From Heterobilharzia americana (taxonomy: Eukaryota; Platyhelminthes; Trematoda; Strigeidida; Schistosomatidae): 64,000 nt of DNA. Location: the NCBI GenBank assembly GCA_944470555.2, contig OX104134.1, positions 10,271,248 to 10,335,247 on the forward strand, read 5' to 3'. Within the stretch, counting starts at the first letter, position 1, and the number at the start of each line of letters is the position of its first letter. The notes beneath the pieces are model-generated. The model saw nothing but the letters and a program-made list of their open reading frames with translations. It did no database searches and was not told the origin of the DNA. Position numbers and translations under genes: made by a program. Below, in pieces: positions 11,936-24,614 of this stretch.

Positions 11936-14900
11936 TTGACCTGATACGTTTGTGTAAAACTGGAAATCTAAAAACATTTTCACTTCTTAGTATTGCTCAA
12001 ATTTGTTTATATATGTGATGGATTTTAGGCGTTGTATGCTTCCGTATATTTTATGTATTTTGACTAGTCATTCATTCCTTAAACTTTCATCCCTTAATGT
12101 ACTCATTTATCTGTCTCAGCTCTTAGTTAGAAGATATTGTCCTAGCTAACTGGCTGAAGTCATAAGAATAATGACGTTTGTATATGAACATTTTTGAGCG
12201 CTTCAATACACCTAAACTCATACACTCATATTTTGTGTAAAAAGACAAGTAGACAAAGTCATCATATTTTTGCTTAGATAATTTAACAGTGTATACAAAA
12301 AGAAACCTAATGTAATATTGAAATCTGAGCAGTTATTCTTTTTAAACAAAATCAGAGAAATCTGAAGGAAGACTAAATAAAACCAGAAGAGGATACAATG
12401 ATGAAATTTGCTAAGCAACTAGTATTTGACTATTCTGGGAACTAATAGTGTTTAGGAAACTTCATAAAATATTAGATTGTGCAAGCTAGTCGTATACGGG
12501 ATGCATCAAAAAGGGTTACAGATTTTATTGGGTGGTAAGATAGTCGAAATCAGATATCTATCTTTAATGGATTATTTTCTGATGGTTTGTTAGATTATTC
12601 ATCTTTTTTTAGGCTAGAAGGAAATGAGCCTCATTTTCTTGTGTAGGTCCTTGTAACTTTAGACTGGATAGTGAAACGATAGCATGATATCTTATGGTTT
12701 CTGATTTCCAGAAGCTGGAGATACTTGATTTAGTAACATTTGTGAGATGTTTTAAGTAAACGAAAGAAGGTATTGACGGGAAAGTGATCAAGTACTCCTC
12801 TGTCTATCTTTTCAAAACTGAATCTTCATTTAAAAATTAATTCATCAGAATACTAAGACTAACATCTTATAAATAAAGTTTGTGCCGAGTCTAGGTAACC
12901 ACTAGTAGTTAAATACATTTCCACGTTAACAAAGTGCTTTGAATTTTGGACGAAACTATAATAACGTAAATTTAGCATTTGCTAGTTTAAATCGCTTCCT
13001 GCTACAACCACTCATATCTTCACTTACCACGATCGTTGATTATATTCCCTTCTGTCTCCTAACTTACTAACTTGCCTCTTGACTTGTTGATGTGAGACGT
13101 AGCTAATTCACAATATATCTAGATCACATTTTGATAAGGACCATCTGTAAATTTATTTATCAAAGCTTAAAATGCTAATCTGTCATGTCACTTAGATATA
13201 TGTCCATATGAACTGAACTATAAATATTTGAAAAATAATTTTGAAATGTTTTGGTATATGTTGTAGAGGACCAAATGATGGGATTCACACATTTGTTAGC
13301 CACCACTTTGTGCTTCCAAGTAAATATTTGTTTAACATTAACTGGTGACAAATAATATCTTGAAGTTCATTTTATAACCCTTACCTGGTAAAAAGCATCT
13401 TAACACTTAGAATTAATGAAGTTCAGAATTTTATTACAAATTAGATGTATTAGACTATGCCTCACTTCGGTTGATTGGGAACTTATGTCACTGTTCGGCT
13501 TTCCACTTCGAAGCAGTTGGGGGCAAGCCTTGAATGCGAGACAAATTGGTTCACAGTCAAATTCTTATGATGGTTCACTGCACCTGTACATGTGCTTTGA
13601 TGCGGATATTATGATAAAACTTGAGAGATATTATTGTTATTTGCATTTTCATAATTGTTTTAATCACACTGATATACCTAATTTTGGCCAACGTACACGA
13701 TACGTAGTATTGTCGACCATTGAGCATTTTAGTATTATAAGAATTAGTGTTGAATATTTGTCTTGATGTAATAGTTTTTTTGAGGGTTATGCATTATATT
13801 TCTAAAGTTCTTTTTTACAAACAAAAACCCATCGAATTCGAGAAAACGTGTAAATAGATTTTTTCATTATTTACAAGATGTGTAATTACACAAATCATGA
13901 GTCATATTTTAGTGAATCATAGCCGCACTGATGAACAGAATGTCGAAGGTAATTTGTATCCTTTTTTCAAAAATGTCTTATGTATTTGGCCACATGAAAA
14001 ACTTATGAGTAATGTGGACATAACCATTCTCGTTATCGTATATCAAATCACACTTAGGCATTGTGTCTTTACTGGTATACTTTGAAACAGCAGATATCAC
14101 GAAATATTTGCTTTTAATGGATGATAATAAAAAGCCAGCAGAACTCCGTAAACGTTGTTCTTATCTTGCATAGTATTTTGTATTTGAAACTAAAACTAAG
14201 TGTCATATTTGGTTCCACATAACATCAAAGCACTTTTACATTCCCTCGGACTAGTCTTTATAACAATATTCTAGTTGTTGTCTTAATTTAAGCGTTAGTT
14301 AGTTTTTCTGCCTAGTACGCATCATGAACGACTTTTCGGGTGACTTTCATGCAGCCTCTTCAAGACATCAAACTACCGGACATTTTTGTTAGGAATCAGT
14401 TCTTTATTAATCTTTTCAATACTTTTTCCAGTGAATTCATTTGACTTTTAAGCTTCTGGCTTAGACTTGCAGTGTCTATGAGCCTTATTCATGCTTTTCA
14501 GAAGCGGCTTTAGGGAGGACTCTTTTATGCGATTCACGTGGGTGCGTCAAGTTTAAAACTAGAAAAATTACTCTTTGTGACTTAATATGCACCTGTTGCA
14601 GGGTCATCAACAGTAATTGAACATAAACTGATATCTTTTTCAGCTACTACGTGCTCATGTTAAACATTGGGAGAATAAAGTTTGACAAAACATTCATTCT
14701 CCAGTTCCGATGCTACTGTAACTTCAATTCTCATTATTCGCTTATTCCTAAAGGATGCTTGATCACTTAACAGAAGTTTCAGTGGCAGCGCTTATTATTG
14801 GCTGAATATTTCTCTACCTTAGGAAGGATTATAATAAAGTTAATTATATATAATAGTCTTTGAGCAGTACATTCTTTATAAAGCCTAAAATCTCTAGAAA

Positions 14901-17049
14901 GGTTATTTCAAGAAATATTTGTTGTATAACCCAGAGAATATTTTGTAATATTATTGAAGTATTTTAATGATCGAATGTGTGAACGAATTGAATATAGTCA
15001 CAAAACTACTGAATTTTTTAATCCTAATTTTCATTTTTGTCAGATCATTTACACAAGTAAATTTTGTAACATGACTAACTTATAAGCTTTTCATTGTTAT
15101 ATTATATTTCTGAACTTATGACTTCGTTTTAAAAGTATTTAATTTACTCACATCTGTATATGACAGAAAACTGATGATCTGCAGTTTTGTATAACTTCAG
15201 TTGTCACTTTTTTGAATCTTTACCAGTGACGTGATAGAGCCTGAATTATATGTGTGAGCGGACCCTTGAGATTCCACTGTTAATGGTCACCCAGTTTTTC
15301 CATAAATGGAAAAGATGGTAATCGAACAGGTGTTGTTACAACGTCAATTGCATGTTCAAATACGAGGTTTATATGCATTACAACGACCTAGGCTTTTTCC
15401 AGGTCTACTAGATTTAAATTCTACTGGTTTTTCAGCTCTTCCATTAATTTGATACTTCCATTTTGGTTCACGTGTTTTTATGCCGAAATTTCGAAGCAAA
15501 GTGATTGGTTGAAAGAGGCTTCAGACATATATGGTCTATTATGAAGATTTTGTCAATCTTTCTACATACTGTAACATAAAGTCACTCTTATCGCCACTTG
15601 CAATTGGTTATAAACTGTTGCTCACTCTAAGGGAAGGTCGTTGGACAGCTGACTATAACCGCTTCCGAAATATTTCATAGGGGAGACGTCCAATGTTTTA
15701 CGAGAATGCATCGAAGATATTCATATTCGGTAATAAAAGCTTCAAATTAACATTTTAACGAGGTCAAACTTCATCCAAAATCATCGATTTGTGATATATG
15801 CAAACACTGTTAAGTGACCACTGCTTATTATGCAAACCTAGCCAAGGATATACAGTACTGTTTCACATTTGTGCTTCAGAACATTAATTTCAACTGAAGT
15901 CAACTCTTGGTTGCAAGCAAAGAGGAATTTTTGTACTGAATAAGGAGGTTGAGTGACCATGCACAATAGACAAATATGTCATACTTTTCAGCTTCAGAGA
16001 ACAGTATTAAACTAAAGGAAGGAAAGTTTCTTTATTGCTGAAATATTAAGAACAAACCTTATGTTGTAGATACTCGGGATGGATGTGAAAGGAATCAGAG
16101 TTAGTAGCGTTTTAGGTGTTCATTACTTTCTCCACTTGTTGGTGGTTATAAATATCAAAATGAGGATAATATTCAAATGTTTCTCGAACATTTAGTCTCG
16201 TCAGTTTGGTCCTCTCGAAACAGATGATTGTTTCATTAATTTCATATCGATTGGCATAAATGACCGAATTTCTGATTCAAAAAACTGTCATCTAAATTTG
16301 TGCTGCTTAGTTACTCAGTTTTCATTGCAGTTGGAAGGGCTCTGTTTTTGTTTATCACTAGTGAGAATACAAATTTGACTGTTAAAGACAAATACTGCAG
16401 TGATACACAAAAATATGATGTCGAGAAATTTAGGGTAGAAGGCGCGAATGCAAAAATAATAAAGTATTCTTATGATATGTAAATGTTTATATTTCAAAAG
16501 TTTTCTGATTGTAATTAATAATTAAACCCTAACATCGTTTAGTAAATTTATTTGGCGTGATTTTTCTTTCGTATTGTAAACAAGTACTAGTTGACTTTGT
16601 TCAATATTAAAACTTCTTGTCCTTATTGGGACATCTTGACTGTTTCATAGCAAATAGTGGGACACTGCAAGCAATTACTATAATTTCAGTCCTTCGTTTT
16701 TCTTAGACGTATTTCAAATGATTGTAATCTCACATGAACAGTTGAACTGATATGTAATTGACATCTTAGGCTGTGAATAATTGGACTGATAGTCAAATTG
16801 ATTTAATTCGGTCATGCAAAGAATAATTCTCGTGTCTTTTATTGATAGTCATGAGGAAATATAGTGTTGTACAACATCACTTTGAATGCAAAAAAGTATT
16901 TAAATATTTCATTCATATGAAGTATAGAATGTTCCGTTGGTTTTAAAGTTTAAAATCATGTAACTGAAATGTTTTATGAAGACTGGGAAATATCAAGGGT
17001 CTTGAAATTATTTGCTGAAATCATTTTGACCATCTGAGAAGGCCGTAGT
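11936..17049 (+). other. Intron, middle part
   Basis: AT-rich intron sequence. The longest open frame (116 codons, 13416-13766, plus) has no recognisable domain and no convincing splice sites. No RNA gene or repeat family was recognised. Confidence 0.5.
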
Positions 17050-17173
17050 TCGGCCGACTAGTATTTATAATGTGTAATGAATGAAGGTGAAGTGAAAATC
17101 TGGACTGCGGCCGGATTCGAACCAGCGATCACAGGGTTACGGGCTCGATGCTCTGCCAACTGAGCTACCATGT
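17050..17173 (-). mobile_element. tRNA-derived SINE, left arm of a head-to-head pair
   Basis: Read on the minus strand from about 17173, this begins with a tRNA-like head. A D arm of form GCTC-AGTTGGCA-GAGC contains the pol III A box. A perfect T arm (GCTGG, loop TTCGAAT, CCGGC) contains the B box. The anticodon stem does not pair properly, so this is not a functional tRNA. A tail rich in TTCACTTCACC-like sequence follows and ends near the hairpin GGCCG-TAGTT-CGGCC at 17041-17055. The second copy lies immediately to the right in the opposite orientation. Confidence 0.8.
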
Positions 17174-17300
17174 CTTAATTTGGACCGCGGCCGGATTGTT
17201 TAGCTCAGTTGGTAGAGCATCGGGCCGGAAACTCGGTGGTCGCTGGTTCAAATACAGCCAAAGTCCAAATTTCCATTTCACCTCCAATCATCACCCAGTA
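17174..17300 (+). mobile_element. tRNA-derived SINE, right arm of a head-to-head pair
   Basis: The plus-strand copy carries the A box in TTTAGCTCAGTTGGTAGAGC and a B box in GGTTCAAATAC. A tail (CCATTTCACCTCC, then AGTATAAATATT) is homologous to the tail of the left copy. The two tRNA heads face each other about 20 bases apart. The B box has the C-to-A change of a decayed promoter, so transcription is doubtful. Confidence 0.8.
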
Positions 17301-18437
17301 TAAATATTTGCTGAAAGTCTTGAGCAAGGAAGAAAACTTTTTATTTCTGGCTTACAAAGATTTTATCAGTAACATTATTTAAATATCATACTTCAAACTA
17401 GTGCTAATCCTTTATACATTTACTGTGAAATAGTTTTCTACTGGTATAGAGCAATAATAACGTTACTAGCAAAATATGTTCACTTATTTAACCAACAAAT
17501 TTTTTTCCAAACGTCTTGAATCTAGGTCAATGAGAAAACTAAAACACATTGTTATACAACTGACAAGCAGCCTTTCGAAAGGTTTCAGTTTGATTAAAAA
17601 CAGAATCTGCAAGGATATCCAAAGATGAATTTGACTAGTTCTACTTTGCATACTGATTATCTTGAAAGTTAAGCCATTAGAAAAGTTTTAAGACGATTTG
17701 TCCAAACTTCAAACTAATCAAACCATACATTATTTCATCAACTTGATAATATGGCATTTACTTCCAGTTATTTTGTGTTCAACCTGTGTCTATCAATCTA
17801 ATCTGTTGGTTACTGCATGCATCACACAACTGAAACTATTTTGTACTGTTATTGTTGCTCGTTATATTGTTTAGTACAAAATACACATCAACAGTAAAGT
17901 GTAGGAATTTCGAAAGATTTGAGGGATCTATGCAAACTGATTATATTATGTTATCTGTTGATACTGTCGTAGAGATGATTTGAGTGAATGCCGTTGGTCA
18001 CAAAAAGGCATAGGAGCTTAAATAGTTGGACGAAGATATTAAAAACTATGACTGTTGTTAGATTAACTAATGAGATTAGTTGGCTGCTGTGACATAAATT
18101 TGATGAATATTATCCAGCATAACATAATTAAATTCATTAACTTATGCGTCATATTTAAATCGATTCTCTTGTACAGCTTTCATCCAAATAATTCCTTCTG
18201 AGCTATAGCTATTCAGCATCACTTCACTGATATTAATTTCATTGAAATTAGCAACTAATGTTATTGCAGTAAAGACTCAGTTAACTTCAATCAGCTCATT
18301 GCAAACAGAAAAAAGTTGCATTATAACAACTACACTACTTTAAACACATTCAATAATCAAACATTCTGTGATTTTTACTGACTAACCTAAGACTTTACTA
18401 GATATTATTTCAGTGCTTGTTATTTTGCATTTTTCAG
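17301..18437 (+). other. Intron, last part
   Basis: AT-rich intron sequence ending in a pyrimidine tract and CAG at 18435-18437. Nothing else is recognised. Confidence 0.6.
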
Positions 18438-18510
18438 CTCCATCTACTAACAGCGTCAAAACTACATCAGCAATTTTGCAATTGTTATTGGCGAATCGTG
18501 ACAGTATTGC
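18438..18510 (+). CDS. SHANK: SHANK-like scaffold protein, short exon before the PDZ domain
   Basis: A 73-base exon lies between TTTTTCAG and GTAAGT. Its first two bases complete the codon opened at 5445, and its last two are completed by the first base at 24529. The translation, including the split first codon, begins TPSTNSVKTTSAILQ and runs on through LLLANRDSI; the next junction adds Ala. This is a Ser/Thr-rich linker with a short hydrophobic stretch just ahead of the PDZ domain. Phase agreement at both ends and strong splice signals are the main evidence. The frame that reads on past the donor is unrelated noise. Confidence 0.75.
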
Positions 18511-21500
18511 GTAAGTTTTTTTATTTTTTACGGCTCTTAGCAAGTTCTTGTCTTCTTCAAAATGATCAACAGTTTTTGAAAAATGTCATTCAGTTGTGTC
18601 AACTTTTAGCATGAGAAAAATATTTTTTACTTTGCCTGATGAGTGTATATTTCAGAAAGTCACATAGTATGAACACTTCCTAGTAAATATACTTCTTACG
18701 TATGCCAAAAAGAATATTATAATAAACAGGTTGCTTGAATGCTTATACCTTTTTTACCTGAACGTTTAAACCGAAATATTCCCTACAGTGTAATCGCTTA
18801 AACGTCTTGCATCTCAGTCAAAATTTAGTATTGAAAAAAACATTTATTGAAGTCTTGGTTTGAGTTAGAATGAAAATCTGGGTTGCTGCAGTGGTTATCA
18901 TATGGCAGCGTTTAGTCAAGGATTTTTATCAAAGTGCTAGGAGACTGAGCCTAACCTTTCCAAAATTTGAATTCAAATATATCAACACAACAATATCTTT
19001 AACCTTCGCACAAAACTTTGTGACTGTCTACATCATATAAAATTCATCTAGACTTTTCCACCTGAATTATCTGCATAAGTGTCTTGAGGTTAGGTGGTGC
19101 GCGCTAAGTGTGTAAGATATGCCGTTTGATAAAATTGTGAACCTTTATAACTGGGGTTGTTTGGAAGTGTGTCGCATATACACCACTACTGTTTAGCTCG
19201 ACGCATGATATTACTGGAAATAAGATTAGCTCGTAGGAAGCTAAGAGTGACCAGACAAAAAGCTGCAATCAGTTATTGTCACTGACTACTGGTTTGAACT
19301 ATATACGAAAGTGCATGATGCCTAGATTAGGTCATCGACGCGACAACAGTTACTTATTAGAGACCCAGTTATATGACTCAAAATCAATCGCAATTTCTTC
19401 AAGGTATACACTATTTCTCATCAGTGAAGTTTCATATATTTTTATTAACCTGAATCAACTCATTCTTTTCTTCCCTTTGGACTTTTTTCGAGAACGACTT
19501 CATTCCTTTTCGCTTCATTGCTTGCTTATGTACTAGTCCGTCAGTTTTGACCGAAGTTTACTAGTATCAAAGCAACTTAAATCACTCCTGAATAAAAGGT
19601 TATCAAACATGGATTCTTCAGAAAGCGACTGTCGTATATTTCCTCATTATTTGGGTTGTGAAAATGATATAAATCTTTATCGTTAGAAAGGCTAATACTT
19701 TCAGTATGGATGATGAGCAACCAACAGTTTTAGTGTCGATTATCTGCCATCTATAGCAAGCATATAGGACATCATTTGGGATGTGAAACAGCTGTCAACG
19801 GTGACCTGACTTATCATATGTTAAAGATGGCACTTCTTCCTAAGCAGGAAACTAAACTTTGCTCGGGTAAATTTCATTGGTTCCTTTTACTGGGACGAAG
19901 CTTCAACTTGGTGTGCCCTAACGTTTCATAAATCCCTATCTCATCTTCGTTAGGGAACTGTTACTCTCCAAAAGGTTCGTGCATACTATTACTGTTTCAA
20001 AGCCATCAGTCTGAAAAACATTGTCATATTTTTAGTTGACCTAGTTTTCAATCAGTATTATACTTTTTATGCCCATCTATTTTATCCTGCTGCATAATAT
20101 TTTTGTCTTCTAATATCCAATCAACAGATATTCCTTACGAACTGATTAAAACCTATGATATTTCTCCAAATGATAACCTAACTAATTACTTTTGGTGCAA
20201 GGACACAATGTTGTCACTCTCCATCGACTGTTTAAAACACTTTTTTTGGAAACGTTTTCGATTGGTAATGACAAAATAAACTAACCCCTTCAATTTTAAT
20301 TTTAGAAATGGAGGTTGTAAGTCCAGTGAGTCCAGTTTTGGCTCTCTCAAATTGACAGACAGAAAAACGTACATTCATGCTTAAAAATAAATAGATTCCG
20401 CTTACTATCCTAAACAACATCACAGAAAGAAGGACAACTGGGAGTCGCATTAAAAGACATCAGTGTAGTCCCTAAGGACATAGGAAGAAAGATCAAATAC
20501 GAATAAAAGTTAGTAACCCAATGGTTTTATCGCTGACTGCATCACTGGATGACCCGGGTTGAGACTTTACAGGGGACATCAGTACACCTAGGTTGTAGAT
20601 ATGACTTGCTGTTGAGTGCAAAGAAACAAGAATGCCACGCCTTCAGGTTACTGCTGACTGTCTTCAACCAACCAACGTCAATGAAATGTTCCTTAGTTTG
20701 AAATAGTAAAGTGCCATTGCACTTTCATCATTGGCCTTAACTAACAAGGGCAATAATATTCACGTGATATTTCCGATGTTTTTGAATTTTAGAAACTTTT
20801 TTGAGTCTTCAAGTAGGTTTGCATCGTTCACACCGAAAGTAGAATGTTATGCTTAAGTAGAGATAATAGCATTATTACATTGTTTAGGTAACATAATCAT
20901 TAAAATGACTAGCGAGGATGGACAGTTTGTTGCAAAGTAACTTGAAGGAAGTTAGATAAATGTTTAATCACTTGAAGCTTTGTGCATCCAATGAATAAAT
21001 CGATCTTATTTTCGTGTAAACACAACTGATTTACCAAATTAATTTACAGATTGTTTCTGTGTTATTAATTTTTAACTCCGTAAACACTAGCCTTTTTGAA
21101 ATTGGCTGTTATAAGGTTAATTATATGTAGATAGCCTTCTTGATTTCGTCACCGTAATATTTGCTGAACTAATAATCTTCACTAGTTAGGTACAATACAG
21201 AATGTTTGGTAGGACATATTGCAACAGACAAAATCAATCGATTTATGTATTCAGTAAAAACCCATATTGTTAATTCTTTTACCTGACAACTGAGTAGTTG
21301 ATATTATGACATTAGATGCTTGCATGAGTAGTTATTTCCTAATGCTAACAGCTACTTAATTGGAGTAATGTGACAGTAAAAATGCACTAAAGCCATAACT
21401 AGCAGTTTTAAAAGTGAAGCGTAGATATAGATAAATTCCACCTTGAAGTAAATTTTTTAATGGTGAAAATAGGGCAGTATTACTATAGCGGTTTACAATT

Positions 21501-23684
21501 AAATTTGACATTCATTTCATGGACTGTAGTCAGTTTTTTCTGTTCATTGTCTGCTCGCAGACAGAAGTGACGTGAGAAATGAGTAGGTGATAACTACAAA
21601 ATAAAATTTAAGAAATCAAATGACTTTGAAACACGTCTCCAATCCCTAAAGTGCTCAGAGCGTCTCTAAATTAGATTACTCACACAACAGTAAGTCTCTA
21701 ATGCCGTTGTGTTCACCGTAAATTTAGGGATTTCAAGCATAATTCATCCATTCTCCACAATTGGCACGTTACAAATGTAGTCGTATTCATATGCTTTCCA
21801 TAAGTGTCACTATGATTGGCAGTTAAATATTTTAGTGTTCGGCCAAGTCATAATTTAGAAAAGAAGTATTATTTATTCAGTGATGGGTTTATAAATGATT
21901 GAGTAATAGTCTGTGACTTAAACACTTATTGATGTAGGTGCAAATCTTTATGAAGTGAGTTGCCGTAGTGACGCAGATACATCGCATTAGTAGTTGCCGG
22001 CAGGTAACAAATCTTGACTAAACAGAGTTTTCTGATGACTACATTCAAAACTTTACCTAACAGTCATACTTATTTTGAAAAAGTCATATTTCATTGAAGT
22101 GGCCGGACTACAAACAAATGATTTTTACAGTGTACAGTCCCTAAAGTTAATTCATGCCCGATATGTAATCTCTGTCATGGTGATTAGTAAGTACTTAAGC
22201 TTCATAAAAGTTCAAATACACACTGAATGTGTCAAGATGGGCAAAAAATATTTGATAATTTCAAAGTGTTTTCATTATTCTTTCTCCGTACGAGTGACTC
22301 TATTCCTGCATTATGTAGTTTTATGTTACTAACCGGTTTTCAAGGTTAGGTTTTACTTCTGAATGGGTTAGAAAGCTGAGGAATAGGAAAATGTAACAAA
22401 GCAATCGGCTTTAATTGCATTCATAAATATAACCAATACCTTGTTCAATATCCTACTAGGTTCTAATGCATCAGACAATATTTCTACACAGGTAATTGGT
22501 TCATTTATCTAAAAATGTCTTTCTTTACATAGTGTATTGAATTTTTGAGTTAAGTAGTAATCATTAGTGGGTTATACATAAAGATAGTAAGCAGCCTGAA
22601 TTATCACAAAATAAAATTGTAAAGTGTGTGTCATATGTATGGTACTCTTTGTTTAATGTCATATGCTTGTCATAATTTGTGTATCTTACAGTTGTTTAGT
22701 CTATGATGCGTTCTTGTTATGCAAAAAACATGCTGTCTGACAGAATTTAATCATGCTGTACTATATTGAATAATAAGATCAAAAGTTAGATGGATATACT
22801 TTCGAAAATCATGTCCACTAATCATACACAATTTATCAAATATATACGAGAAGCGATTGTTTATCATTACTAATTTATACGAAATTCATGTTTCACTGGT
22901 GATTACTCTATACGGATGCATTTACTTAAATTGTCCTATGCCACAGTTTACGATGAAATCAAACTGTACTCCTCTTCATATTTGTTGTATTTGTCACATG
23001 ACTTTAGTGTTTCTGTTTATTGCCAACAGGATTCGTTTCTATGCGCTAATGATAAGTCCTTCAATAAGCAGTGACTATCCCTTTTGTGAATTTTAAATAC
23101 TGAATGATTTAAATATAGTGTTTTCAGATATCTTTGGTTCATCTAACTGTGATTAATTTCTTAGCGTTCATTAGTTTGAAGCACTATCTAATCGTATTTA
23201 GGGTTCAAGATTTTCATCGAAAGCTTTGACGCTATGAAAAAGTGAAAAAAAATATAGGAAGGTATAATTCTAGTTTATTTCATGCCAGGTGATGAAGCAG
23301 TCATAGACTGGAGTGTATATTTGCTGAATATAACACGAATAATTATTTGCTTTTGCAGCTTGTTTTACTGTGTTGATATCTGATAAAGAGCTTTAAGGGA
23401 ATTATTCTCCCTAATGCTCAAATCATAACCTTGTATTAACAAGGAGGGTATATAGGAAACAGCTCTGTTGAAATAATGATCTTTCAACCTGGTCTCAATT
23501 TGTGGCTGACACGTCTGTATAGTTTCTAAACACTATTCAAATAAATATACTGATAGTAGCACTAGTAATCCAGATAAAATCTTAATCTCGGTCTCGGCAC
23601 TGCGAGTAAATAGTATTTGTCTGTCCATTTACCGTTTAATTTGCAAATGATCTACAAATTGCACTGTCCATATTGACATTTCTT
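18511..23684 (+). other. Intron
   Basis: A phase 2 intron starts with GTAAGT. It is mostly AT-rich. The block 20510-20690 is markedly less AT-biased and may be an old repeat of unknown type. No exon or RNA gene can be supported. Confidence 0.5.
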
Positions 23685-23716
23685 ACAGTTGAGTAGTTTT
23701 TCAGCTACTCAACTGT
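23685..23716. repeat. Perfect 12-bp stem hairpin at the edge of a repeat block
   Basis: ACAGTTGAGTAG is followed by an 8-base loop (TTTTTCAG) and then its exact inverse CTACTCAACTGT. A weaker echo of the arm (CTACTCAAG) occurs near 24180. The arm may therefore be a terminal inverted repeat of the block at 23717-24195. Confidence 0.75.
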
Positions 23717-24195
23717 GGTGTCAATAGGGTTTCCGTCTAAAACCACCCAGCCGAGATCACTGTGTGTGATCTCTGACACAAAAGTGTCGTGAACCTAGCA
23801 AAATACACTACTACTGACCAATTGGAGTAGTTACAAACCATTCACAACTATCAGCAGCTTTCGGTAACATGATCGAGAGGGTTTAAACATTGGATGGCTA
23901 TTTCGCTCATTTGGGGCCGTGCTCATCAGCGTTGTGATTGGACAAATTCAGCTGATAGAGCTGAACTAGTTCGGACTACTTGAATCTAGCTTGCTGACGT
24001 GTGTGAAACGGTAGTATGATCAGTTTGCAAGTTAATTACAATTTCATACCTCTATGAGCTGAAATTTTTCCTGTTACATAGGTGATGGACTCGACGCGAA
24101 ACGAGTGAAACGGATGTCCTATTTTAGATCACACTGATGTAGCTGGCGAAATCTACAGATTAGCGTGAGTGATTTCTAACTACTCAAGTTCTTCG
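23717..24195. repeat. Interspersed repeat of unknown class
   Basis: About 480 bases with balanced base composition inside an AT-rich intron. It has internal short inversions such as TGTGTGTGATCTCTGACACA near 23760-23780, and it is bordered by related ACTCAA-type ends. There is no open frame. A non-autonomous DNA element or SINE is likely, but the class was not determined. Confidence 0.45.
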
Positions 24196-24528
24196 CTGGC
24201 AGTACATTAACTGCTTCTCAATGTTTGGTTTCACTAATTTAGGTATTTTATATCTGAGTAAGCTGGCTTAGAGGACAATTGATTTTAAGCTCTTTAAGCA
24301 TTAGCGTATGGAAATCTTTACTAGTTTCAACGCATAAACATATTTTGAAAGTGTTGAAAACCTAAACCGTTATTATAATTGAATTGAAATCTCATACGTG
24401 AAAAAAATATTTATTTTTAAATTGCCAAATTCGAATTAAGATTCTGGTTTACATTGCTAGGTGTTTCCGGTGTTAAAATTTCTTGCAATCTGACCAAGAG
24501 CTTTATAATTCATTTAATCTTTTGACAG

Positions 24529-24614
24529 TGATTTGGATACAACAAATTTACCTAGAATGATAGCCCTTCAGAGAGGTACAAACGGTTTTGGATTTGTTGT
24601 ACGAGGCAAAAGAG
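24529..24614 (+). CDS. SHANK: SHANK-like scaffold protein, PDZ domain exon 1 (carboxylate-binding loop)
   Basis: An 86-base exon lies between TTTTGACAG and GTAAGC. After the split Ala codon it reads DLDTTNLPRMIALQRG and then TNGFGFVVRGKR, with a split Gly at the end. GFGF is the PDZ carboxylate-binding loop, and the pattern (M/L)-x-(L)-Q-(K/R)-x3-GFGFV(L/V)RG is what SHANK1-3 PDZ domains show in strand A to strand B. The domain binds C-terminal peptides of partners such as GKAP/SAPAP at synapses in other animals; the role in this worm is inferred. Confidence 0.88.

Noticed and set aside
13416..13766. 116-codon plus-strand open frame in the first long intron
   Set aside because: No domain, no good splice sites in phase with the gene, and a mixed hydrophobic composition expected of AT-rich DNA. 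Frames of this length occur by chance in a window this size.
17100..17270. Two functional tRNA genes
   Set aside because: D and T arms are good, but neither anticodon stem pairs, and both are followed by a shared SINE tail. They are SINE heads.
24081..24135. GACGCGAAACGAGTGAAACGG considered as a hammerhead
   Set aside because: GAAAC strings are present, but there is no CTGANGA strand or stem II at the proper spacing.
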